Shown: positions 57,098 to 64,000 of the stretch, one piece after another
Layout: every line of letters begins with the position of its first letter
Numbering within the stretch: position 1 is the first letter of the stretch
Source of the DNA: Acidobacteriota bacterium
GTDB taxonomy: Bacteria > Acidobacteriota > Vicinamibacteria > Vicinamibacterales > SCN-69-37
Assembly (NCBI GenBank): GCA_020853395.1
Contig: JADYYY010000007.1
Span: forward strand, 62,001 to 126,000
Reading direction: 5' to 3'
Length of the DNA: 64,000 nt
Position numbers and translations under genes: made by a program
The notes under the pieces: generated by a model
Told to the model about the DNA's origin: nothing
Database searches by the model: none
The model's input: only the letters and a program-made list of their open reading frames with translations

Positions 57098-58238
57098 ACA
57101 TGTCCGGAATCGTGTCGAGCGCGAGCAGCAGGCCGATGCCTTCGATCGGCACGCCCGCCACGGTGAAGACCGGCGCGAGCGCGATGATGCTGCCGCCCGG
57201 AACGCTCGGGACGGCGTAGGTCGCGAGCACGACGGCCGCCACGACCGAGACCATCGCCCACGGCGCGATCGCCACATCGGACAGCCGCGCGACGAAGAGC
57301 ACGGCGACCGTCTGTTGAATGGCCGCGCCGACGTGGAACACCGAGGCCAGCAGCGGCAGGAGGAACCGCGCGCCCGTCGGGCCCAAGCCGGCGCGCTCCG
57401 CGCTCTCGATCATGGCCGGCAGCGCGGCGAGCGACGACCGCGACGCGAAACCGATTGCCTGGCCCGGCGCGCAGTACGCGGCGAACCGCCGAACCGGCAT
57501 CCGGCTGCCCAGAATGCCGGCCGGGTACAGCAGCACGGCGATTGCCACGATCGTCAGCGCCACCACGAGCCCGACGTAGACGAGGACCGCGCCGGCCGCC
57601 GACGCGCCGAGTCGCGCGGCGAGCGGCACCGCCAGCGCGAAGACGCCCGCCGGAGCGACTCGCATGATCCAGCCGACGATGGCCTGCATCGTCGCGGCGA
57701 CGCCCTCGGCGACGGCGACGAGCGGCCGCCGCACCGGCTCGGCCAGCCGCGCGAGCGCGAGTCCGAACAGCACGGAGAAGACGATGATTGGCAGGACGGC
57801 GCCATCCGCCGCGGCCTTCACGACGTTCTGCGGCACGAGGTCCACGATCCATCGGGCGAAGCTCGCGCTCTCCGCCGTGGTTTCGGGCGTGCGGTCCATG
57901 GCGAGCAGCGCACGGTCGCCGGGCAAGCGGGAGAAGATCGGTGCGGCCACGAGCGCGCTGAACAGTGCGGCCACCGCCAGCAGCGCCGTCGCGGAGCCGA
58001 GCGCGCGGCCGGTCACGCGGCCGAGACGATCGGCCCCGGCGATCGCTCCCAGCGTGGCGATCAGCATCGAGGCGACGAGCGGGATCGCCGTCATCCGGAT
58101 CAGATTGACGAACAGCGCGCCGATAGGCGTCAGCACTGCCAGAATGGGCGACGTCACGGCGTGCTCGCCGGCCGAGAGAACGCCGCCGAGCAGCAGGCCG
58201 AGCGCGAGCCCGACGAGCACGCGAGCCGCGAGCGTCAC
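57021..58238 (-). CDS. Dicarboxylate/amino acid:cation symporter family protein
   Basis: 405 residues from the GTG at 58238 (GTGA overlap with ggt). About eight helices and two hairpins in GltP/DctA layout; hairpin 1 is seen as FASRSSLAALPAM (family Ser-rich SSSxATLP). The NMDGT motif is replaced by the segment VFHVGAAIQQ, and the last motif reads DTIPDMFRTTANLTGAM, lacking the Asp after TG. So both Asp residues that bind Na1 in GltPh appear missing. The transport may be coupled differently. Substrates unknown. Confidence 0.82.
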   Translation of the reverse strand: MTLAARVLVGLALGLLLGGVLSAGEHAVTSPILAVLTPIGALFVNLIRMTAIPLVASMLIATLGAIAGADRLGRVTGRALGSATALLAVAALFSALVAAPIFSRLPGDRALLAMDRTPETTAESASFARWIVDLVPQNVVKAAADGAVLPIIVFSVLFGLALARLAEPVRRPLVAVAEGVAATMQAIVGWIMRVAPAGVFALAVPLAARLGASAAGAVLVYVGLVVALTIVAIAVLLYPAGILGSRMPVRRFAAYCAPGQAIGFASRSSLAALPAMIESAERAGLGPTGARFLLPLLASVFHVGAAIQQTVAVLFVARLSDVAIAPWAMVSVVAAVVLATYAVPSVPGGSIIALAPVFTVAGVPIEGIGLLLALDTIPDMFRTTANLTGAMALAAALDPPPRSAP

Positions 58239-59923
58239 GGCATCCCCACGCCGCCGTCGGCCTGACGACGATCCAGCCCGCCTTCGAGCACGTCGGCGTT
58301 GCGATCGAACACGATCACTTCGGCGGCGCCTTGACGGCCGCCCTGCTCGACCCGATGTCCGCGCGCCTCGAGCAGCGCGACCGTGTCGGGTGACAACGCC
58401 CGTGGCTCGTACGTCAGCCGATCGGGAAGCCACTGATGATGGAGGCGTCCGGCGTCGACCGCGTCCTGCGCGTTCATCCCGAAGTCCACCGCGTTCAGGA
58501 TGGTCAGCAGGACCGTGCTGATGATCGTGCGGCCGCCCGGACTGCCGGTCACCATGAAGAGCGTGCCGTCGCGCGCGAGGATGGTGGGCGTCATGCTGGA
58601 GAGCATGCGCTTGCCCGGCGCGGCGAGGTTCGGCGGCGTGCCGATGAGGCCGGCGTCGATGGTCAGGCCCGGCGCCGCGTTGAAGTCGCCCATCTCGTTG
58701 TTCAGCAGAAAGCCCGCGCCCGGCACGACGATCCGCGCCCCGTAGGACTGTTCGAGCGTGTAGGTGAGCGCAACGGCATTGCGGCGCGCGTCGACGACCG
58801 ACAGATGCGTCGTCTCCGAACTGACGGCCGGCCACTCGAAGCTCGACGGCGACGACACGGAGGCACGCAGCGGATCGATGGTGCGCCGCAGGCCGCGCGC
58901 GTACTCCTTCGAGACGAGCCGGGCCATCGGCATGACGGGGTTGAACGCGGGGTCGCCGAGCTCGGCGGCGCGGTCGGCGAACGCCCGGCGCATGCTCTCG
59001 GCGATCAGATGGACGGCCTGCGCGGAGCCGGCGCCCATCCGCGCGAGGTCGTATCCCTCGAGCACGTTCAGCATCTCGATGATCGCCACGCCGCCGGAGC
59101 TCACGGGCGGCATCGTGAGCACGTCGTAGCCGCGGTAGGCGCCGCGAAGCACCGGGCGCACGAGGGCGCGGTACGCTCTCAGGTCGTCCTGCGTGATCAA
59201 CCCGCCCTGTCGCTGCATTTCCCGCTCGATGAGGCGCGCCGTCTCTCCTTCGTAGAATCCCGCAGGTCCGCGGTCCGCGATGCGCTGCAGCGTCTTCGCG
59301 AGGTCGGGCTGAACGAGCACGTCGCCCGGCTCATACGGCACGCCGCGTTTCGAGAACTGCGGGACCGACGCTGGATAGGGCTGCATGTCGTCCAGCACGG
59401 CGCGCAGCGACCGGGCGAGATCGATCGAGACGACGAACCCGTCGCGCGCGAGCCGGACGGCGGGCATGACGAGGCGCCGCCAGGCCAGCGTGCCGTGCGC
59501 TCGCCAGGCCGCGTGCAGGCCCGCGACCGTGCCGGGCACGCCGACCGCGAGGTGGCTCCAGTGATGGCGGCGCTCGTCGTACACGCCGTCCCGCAGAAAC
59601 ATCGTCGGCGTCGCGCTCGACGGCGCGACCTCCCGGAAGTCGTAGGCCGCCGGTTCGCCCCGCGCCGGACGGAAGAGCAGGAACCCGCCGCCGCCGATGT
59701 TGCCGGCCGCCGGATGGACGACTGCCAGCGCGAACGCCGTCGCGACCGCGGCGTCCACGGCGTTGCCGCCGTCCCGAAGGACGCCGGCGCCGATGGCGGA
59801 CGCTGCCGCGTTGGCCGAGATCACCATGCCGCGCGACGCGCGGAACGGCACCGACGCGCCGCGCGCCGGTGGCATCGCCAGCGCGACGAGCGCGATGACC
59901 CCGGGCGTCAAGAAACGTCGCAC
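58235..59923 (-). CDS. ggt: Gamma-glutamyltransferase
   Basis: 562 residues from the GTG at 59923, with a signal peptide (about 1-24). The maturation/catalytic Thr begins TTHLSVVDARRNAVALTYTL, and GSPGGRTIISTVL lies near the end. The precursor self-cleaves before that Thr to form two subunits that hydrolyse or transfer gamma-glutamyl groups of glutathione in the periplasm. It lies one base after the dipeptidase stop and overlaps the carrier gene, a peptide-scavenging unit (dipeptidase, GGT, carrier). Confidence 0.92.
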   Translation of the reverse strand: MRRFLTPGVIALVALAMPPARGASVPFRASRGMVISANAAASAIGAGVLRDGGNAVDAAVATAFALAVVHPAAGNIGGGGFLLFRPARGEPAAYDFREVAPSSATPTMFLRDGVYDERRHHWSHLAVGVPGTVAGLHAAWRAHGTLAWRRLVMPAVRLARDGFVVSIDLARSLRAVLDDMQPYPASVPQFSKRGVPYEPGDVLVQPDLAKTLQRIADRGPAGFYEGETARLIEREMQRQGGLITQDDLRAYRALVRPVLRGAYRGYDVLTMPPVSSGGVAIIEMLNVLEGYDLARMGAGSAQAVHLIAESMRRAFADRAAELGDPAFNPVMPMARLVSKEYARGLRRTIDPLRASVSSPSSFEWPAVSSETTHLSVVDARRNAVALTYTLEQSYGARIVVPGAGFLLNNEMGDFNAAPGLTIDAGLIGTPPNLAAPGKRMLSSMTPTILARDGTLFMVTGSPGGRTIISTVLLTILNAVDFGMNAQDAVDAGRLHHQWLPDRLTYEPRALSPDTVALLEARGHRVEQGGRQGAAEVIVFDRNADVLEGGLDRRQADGGVGMP

Positions 59924-59924
59924 G

Positions 59925-61253
59925 TCACCGCTCCGACGACCGCCGGCCGATCGCGTCGACGTCCGCCATGACGCGAAGCACGTTGCCGCCGAGGATCTTG
60001 CGAATCGCCTCCGGCGCGTAGCCACGGCGCAGCAGCGCATCGGTGAGGCGCGGAAGCTTCGTCACGTCCTCCATGCCCAATGGGGTCGTCGCGCCGTCGA
60101 AATCCGATCCGATGCCGACGTGGTCGATGCCGGCGGTTTTGACGATGTGGTCGAGGTGATCGACGATGGCGGTCCAGGAGACCGGCGGCAAGGCGCCGGC
60201 CGCCATCAGCTCGTGGATCATCTGGTTGGCGCCGACGAGGCTGCAGGCCTCGTCGGCACCGCATCGCTGCGCGAGGTCGCGAACCCGGCTCGCCACGGCC
60301 GGCGGCATCGCGGCGAAGGCCTGCCGGTAGCGCTCGTCCAGGAACGTCACGACGAAGTCGACCATCACGACACCGCCATTCTTCGCCACGGCCCGCAGCA
60401 TGTCGTCGGTCATGTTGCGCGCGTGGTTCACGAGGGCGCGGGCCGACGAATGCGAGGCGAGCACCGGCGCCTGCGTCGTCGCGATGACGTCGTAGAACGT
60501 CTCGTCCGAGACGTGCGAGACGTCGACCATCACGCCGAGCCGATTCAACTCCCGCACGACGTCGCGTCCGAACGGCGTCAAGCCGCGCGGCGCGGCGTCG
60601 CCCGACGAGCCGGCCCACGGCGTGCCGGCCGAGTGCGTGAGCGTCAGGTAGCGGACGCCCAGCGCGGCGAACGTGCGAAGCAGGCCGAGATCGCCGTCGA
60701 TCATGTGCCCGCCCTCGAGCCCCAGCAGGACGGCGATCTTCCCGCGTCGCACGGCCTCGCGCACGCCGGCCGCCGACGTGGCGAGCTCGAGATCGCGGGC
60801 GTGCGTCCGGACGGTCTCGCGCGTCCGGTCGACGAGCGCCAGCGCGCGGCGCACCGCATCCGGCGCCGGCACGCTCGCCGGCACCCAGATCGAGAAGAAC
60901 GCGGCGTCCAGCCCGCCGTCGCGCATCCGGGGAATGTCCAGATGGCCGTCGGCGTGGCGCACGCCGAGATCGAACGCCGCGTCGAACAGCAGACGTTGCG
61001 TCGTGTCGACGTGGGTATCGACGACGATCGCCTCCCTGTGGAGGCGCCACGCGTCGGCGCTGACGTCGAGCGCGGCTGCCGGCGACGGCCGGTCGGCACG
61101 CTCGGGCACCGCGACGGCCGCGGCCGCCGGCGCGCGCGAGGCGCACGCACCGATGGCGCCAAGCGTCAAAGCCGGCGCCAGCCAGGCGATCGGCCGCAAC
61201 CACCACGTGGAGCGGCCGACGGGACGCGGACGAACCCGCGCGAACAGCGTCAT
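59925..61253 (-). CDS. Membrane dipeptidase-like lipoprotein (DPEP family)
   Basis: 442 residues. A lipoprotein signal ending near LGAIGACAS is followed by the renal dipeptidase fold: VVDTHVDTTQ (metal His/Asp), LEGGHMIDGD (bridging Glu), TLTHSAG, VDVSHVSDETF, LASHSSARAL and GIGSDFDGAT. It hydrolyses dipeptides, probably including Cys-Gly from GGT. It is the first gene of the dipeptidase-ggt-carrier unit. A TATAAT lies 12 bases upstream. Confidence 0.88.
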   Translation of the reverse strand: MTLFARVRPRPVGRSTWWLRPIAWLAPALTLGAIGACASRAPAAAAVAVPERADRPSPAAALDVSADAWRLHREAIVVDTHVDTTQRLLFDAAFDLGVRHADGHLDIPRMRDGGLDAAFFSIWVPASVPAPDAVRRALALVDRTRETVRTHARDLELATSAAGVREAVRRGKIAVLLGLEGGHMIDGDLGLLRTFAALGVRYLTLTHSAGTPWAGSSGDAAPRGLTPFGRDVVRELNRLGVMVDVSHVSDETFYDVIATTQAPVLASHSSARALVNHARNMTDDMLRAVAKNGGVVMVDFVVTFLDERYRQAFAAMPPAVASRVRDLAQRCGADEACSLVGANQMIHELMAAGALPPVSWTAIVDHLDHIVKTAGIDHVGIGSDFDGATTPLGMEDVTKLPRLTDALLRRGYAPEAIRKILGGNVLRVMADVDAIGRRSSER

Positions 61254-61265
61254 GACGGCCGCGCG

Positions 61266-61271
61266 ATTATA
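61266..61271 (-). promoter_or_regulatory. -10 hexamer 12 bases before the dipeptidase gene
   Basis: TATAAT on the minus strand. Transcription starting about 7 bases downstream would leave only about 5 bases before the ATG at 61253. No good -35 is seen. The remaining 270 bases up to the SDR gene hold nothing else that I can support. Confidence 0.5.
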
Positions 61272-61545
61272 GGCCGGCCACGGCAGGGCGCCGCGTGCGG
61301 GTGGCCGACACGCGTCGCCTGCGACCAGAGTCGCGGAAGAGCAGCGGCACGAGCGCGGCCCCAGCCGCGGTCATCATGCGCGTACGCCGAGGCATCGAGA
61401 TCAAACGTCCGCACGCCAACCGGTGCGTCGTCGCCGGTCGCCAACGCGTGGGTGCGCTCGAGCGACGATGCTGTCGACGACCGCCACGTTCAGCGTCAGA
61501 CGTCCGCGCGCATGGCTGCAGCCGCGCGAATGCTATGCTCGCGCC

Positions 61546-62418
61546 GTGTCTGCCTCGCCGGCGGTGAACGAGCGCCCGAGCGCGCTCGTCACCGGTGCGA
61601 ATACCGGGATCGGCCTCGCCACCGCGCGCCAACTCGCTGCCTCGGGATTCCGCGTGCTCATCACCGGCCGGCACGCCGAGTCGATCGAGCGCGCCGCTGC
61701 CGACGTGCGCCGCGCGACCCGCAACCCGGACGTCGACCCGCTCGTGCTCGATCTCGGCAACGCCGAGTCGATTCGAGCGTGCGCCACGGCCGTGGTCGCG
61801 CGAGCCTCCTCGCTGCACGTGCTGATCAACAACGCGGGCACCGTGCCACACCGCGGCGAGCGGACGGCGTCGGGTTTCGAGCAGGCATTCGGCGTGAACC
61901 ACGTCGGCCATTTCCTGCTCACGGCGCTGCTCGTCGATTTCCTCCGTGCGTCCGCGCCCTCCCGCGTCGTCACCGTCGCGAGCCATGCGCACTACGGCGT
62001 GCGCGGCTTCGACTGGTCGGCCGTGCGGCTGCCCACACGCTCGCGGCTCGGATACCGCGAGTACGCCGCGTCGAAGCTCGCGAACGTGCTGTTCAGCGTC
62101 GAACTGGGCCGGCGGCTCGGCGGCACGGGCGTCACGACGTACGCCGTCCATCCCGGCGTGGTCGCGTCCGATCTGTGGCGCGGCGTCTACTGGCCGGTAC
62201 GCAAGCTGATCACGTGGCCGATGATCAGCTCGGACCGCGGCGCCGACACCTCGGTGTACTGCGCCACGGCGCCGGCGCTCGCCAGGGAGACGGGCTTGTA
62301 CTACGACAAGCGGGCGCCGAAGTCGCCGAGCCGTGCCGCCGCGGACCCATCGCTCGCGCGCGAGCTTTGGGCGCGGACCGAGGCATGGATTCAGAGCTCC
62401 AGCAACTCTGAGTTTTGA
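61546..62418 (+). CDS. Short-chain dehydrogenase/reductase (retinol dehydrogenase-like)
   Basis: 290 residues from the GTG at 61546. TGANTGIG opens the Rossmann fold; INNAG, VTVASHAHYG (Ser) and YREYAASKLAN (Tyr, Lys) are intact. The long C-terminal part (HPGVVASDLWRGVYW) fits the retinol-dehydrogenase-like SDR group. Substrate unknown. TATGCT lies six bases before the GTG. The frame is open further up, but with no SDR homology. Convergent with engB. Confidence 0.83.
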   Translation: MSASPAVNERPSALVTGANTGIGLATARQLAASGFRVLITGRHAESIERAAADVRRATRNPDVDPLVLDLGNAESIRACATAVVARASSLHVLINNAGTVPHRGERTASGFEQAFGVNHVGHFLLTALLVDFLRASAPSRVVTVASHAHYGVRGFDWSAVRLPTRSRLGYREYAASKLANVLFSVELGRRLGGTGVTTYAVHPGVVASDLWRGVYWPVRKLITWPMISSDRGADTSVYCATAPALARETGLYYDKRAPKSPSRAAADPSLARELWARTEAWIQSSSNSEF

Positions 62419-62524
62419 GTGCGGGCGTTGAGTGGCGAGCCTCGAGCAGCACCGTATCGAGATGGGCTCGGAATCACGACCCACAACTCAGAAATACGAC
62501 AAGCACGTCGCCGTCGAGCGCCCG

Positions 62525-63160
62525 TCACGTCCGTGCGGCCGCTGCGATGAGCTTCCACAGTTCGTCGAGCCCCTCTCCCGTGACCGACGAGACAGGAACG
62601 GGCGCGAGGCCGATCGCGCGCTCGATCTGCTGCAAGTGCCGGGTGCGCTCCGCTCGCGACAGCTTGTCGACCTTCGTGGCCACCACCGCGACCGGGCCAG
62701 CGGCGCCGGCCAGCCAGCCATAGGCGTCGAGATCCGAACGCAGTCCTGGATGGCGCGCATCCACCAGGAGGAAGACGACGCCGGGACAACGCCGCGGATC
62801 GGTGTGCCTGACCCGCCAGCCACGAAAGAACGCGTCCGCGACGGCCGCCAGCTCACCGGCCGCATCGTCGCCGCCACGCGCGTAGCCGTAGCCAGGGAGA
62901 TCGACGAGGTACGTCGACCAGCGTCCCGGACCTCCCGGACCGCCCTCGAGGACGAGATGGTACGTGTTGGCCGTACGAGTCTTGCCGGGCGCCGCGCTCG
63001 TCCGCGCGATCTTCCGTCGCGCGAGCGCGTTCAGCAGGCTGGACTTGCCGACGTTCGACCGCCCGACGAAGGCGATCTGTGCCGGCTCATCGCGAATGCC
63101 GCGTACTGTCGACCGATCGGCCCCCGCGGTGGCGACGAGCTCGGCGCTGAGGATCTTCAC
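62525..63160 (-). CDS. engB: Ribosome biogenesis GTPase EngB (YihA/YsxC)
   Basis: 211 residues from the GTG at 63160. G1 is GRSNVGKSS (33-41), G3 is DLPGYGYARG, G4 is TKVDKL, and G5 is near SSVTGEG. EngB helps assemble the large ribosomal subunit and is essential in many bacteria. TACGAT lies six bases before the GTG. The dcp stop is 24 bp upstream. 62419-62524 between this gene and the SDR shows nothing. Confidence 0.93.
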   Translation of the reverse strand: MKILSAELVATAGADRSTVRGIRDEPAQIAFVGRSNVGKSSLLNALARRKIARTSAAPGKTRTANTYHLVLEGGPGGPGRWSTYLVDLPGYGYARGGDDAAGELAAVADAFFRGWRVRHTDPRRCPGVVFLLVDARHPGLRSDLDAYGWLAGAAGPVAVVATKVDKLSRAERTRHLQQIERAIGLAPVPVSSVTGEGLDELWKLIAAAART

Positions 63161-63183
63161 GCCCGCATCGTATCGCGGCCCGA

Positions 63184-64000
63184 TCAAGGAATCGGGAAGC
63201 CGCGCTCCTCGAACAGGGCGGCGACGTCGGGATCCCGTCCAAGGAACGCGCGGTAGGCCTCGGCGCGATCGGTGGCGTTGCCGTTCGACAGCAGGTGCTC
63301 GCGCATCCGGCCGAGCAGCGCCTCGTCCCACGGACCACCGGGTGCGGTCTCGAACGCGCGCCACGTGTCGGCAGCCATCACGTCGGACCAAAGATAGCTG
63401 TAGTAGCCGGCCGAGTAGCTGTCGCTGCCGAACAGATGATCGAAGTGCGGCAGCCGGTGGCGCAGCGCGATCTCGCGCGGCATGCCGAGCCTAGCGAGCG
63501 CGTCTCGCTCGAAGCTCGGCGGATCGGCCACCCCGTCGGGCCGCGTGTGGAGGTCCATGTCGACGATGGCGGCGGCCAGGTACTCGATCGTGGCGTAGCC
63601 CTGGTTGAACTTGCCGGCGCGCGCGATCTTCTCGACGAGCGCGTCGGGCATCGGATCCCCCGTGCGGCAGTGCCGCGCGAAGCGGTCGAGCACGTCGCGC
63701 GTCAGCACCCAGTGCTCGTTGATCTGCGACGGGAACTCGACGAAATCACGCGGCGTCGTGCCGAGGCTGGGATAGCGCACGTCCTGCAGCAACGAGTGCA
63801 GCGCGTGCCCGAACTCGTGGAACAGCGTCCGGACGTCGTCGAGCGAGAGCAGCGTCGGCTCCCCGGCCGGCGCCTTGACGAAGTTGTTGTTGTTCGAGAC
63901 GAGCGGCGCCACCGGACCGTCGAGCCGATGCTGCTCGCGGTACTCGGACGCCCAGGCGCCGGATCGCTTGCCCGGCCGGGCGAAGTTGTCGAGATAGAAC
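63184..64000 (-). CDS. dcp: Peptidyl-dipeptidase Dcp, 3' part (M3 metallopeptidase)
   Basis: About 272 C-terminal residues; the gene extends past the right edge. FYLDNFARPGKRSGAW is followed by the zinc motif HEFGHALH, then the M3 segments DFVEFPSQINEHWV and SDSYSAGYYSYLWSDV. Dcp removes dipeptides from peptide C-termini. It reads in frame to position 64000 with no start in the window. The end is a short ERGFPIP tail. Confidence 0.9.
   Translation of the reverse strand, partial: FYLDNFARPGKRSGAWASEYREQHRLDGPVAPLVSNNNNFVKAPAGEPTLLSLDDVRTLFHEFGHALHSLLQDVRYPSLGTTPRDFVEFPSQINEHWVLTRDVLDRFARHCRTGDPMPDALVEKIARAGKFNQGYATIEYLAAAIVDMDLHTRPDGVADPPSFERDALARLGMPREIALRHRLPHFDHLFGSDSYSAGYYSYLWSDVMAADTWRAFETAPGGPWDEALLGRMREHLLSNGNATDRAEAYRAFLGRDPDVAALFEERGFPIP

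Overview
This window is GC-rich, gene-dense chromosome from a Gram-negative (diderm) bacterium. It carries BamA, Skp, LolC/E, LolD, Lnt, LpxI and LpxA genes. It combines an HspR-controlled dnaK operon, the futalosine menaquinone pathway and a high-GC codon style. That combination suggests Acidobacteriota, perhaps class Vicinamibacteria; the taxonomy is an inference, since no rRNA gene is present. I see no insertion sequence, prophage, CRISPR array or tRNA gene. Most genes lie on the minus strand, and many are joined by 4-base ATGA or GTGA stop/start overlaps.

Layout from low to high coordinate (minus-strand operons read right to left). 1-3.3 kb: lipid and ribosome module (DUF177, rpmF, plsX, fabG, acpP, start of fabF). 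3.4-6.4 kb: dgt, miaA and a TonB-like gene. 6.5-14.4 kb: an almost continuous futalosine/menaquinone operon (mqnL, an mqnE-like gene without radical-SAM cysteines, mqnA, mqnC, mqnX, mqnP, mqnM, menG). 14.4-21.4 kb: envelope and lipid A genes (Gfo/Idh oxidoreductase, lpxI, a fabZ-lpxA fusion, skp, a lipoprotein, bamA). 21.5-31.6 kb: clpC, lolD, lolC/E, lysS, nusB, ribH, an enoyl-CoA hydratase, four small membrane proteins and adoK. 31.6-35.8 kb: MTA phosphorylase, a metallo-hydrolase, a MeaB/methylmalonyl-CoA epimerase fusion and an acyl-CoA dehydrogenase.

35.8-43.2 kb: a small outer-membrane protein, two related exported proteins in tandem, hemW, a DnaC-like ATPase, and the dnaK-dnaJ-hspR operon with a clear promoter and HAIR-like operator. 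43.3-48.1 kb: a FecR/DUF6600 exported protein (+), a 0.7-kb non-coding stretch framed by two inverted arrays of a 7-bp repeat, and a class A penicillin-binding protein (+). 48.1-53.7 kb: prfB with its programmed frameshift, lnt with no normal start codon, a SPOR protein, a TPR protein and an unassigned protein. 53.7-57.1 kb (+): mobA, argS and a class I amidotransferase. 57.0-64 kb: a dicarboxylate-type carrier, ggt, a membrane dipeptidase, a plus-strand SDR, engB and the 3' part of dcp.

The most notable observations are the MqnE-like protein that has lost its Fe-S motif yet is kept in frame inside the mqn operon, and the paired heptamer arrays in front of the PBP gene. Others are the J-protein with HPG instead of HPD, two enzyme fusions, and a recurring -10 hexamer 6-12 bases before start codons that suggests leaderless transcripts.
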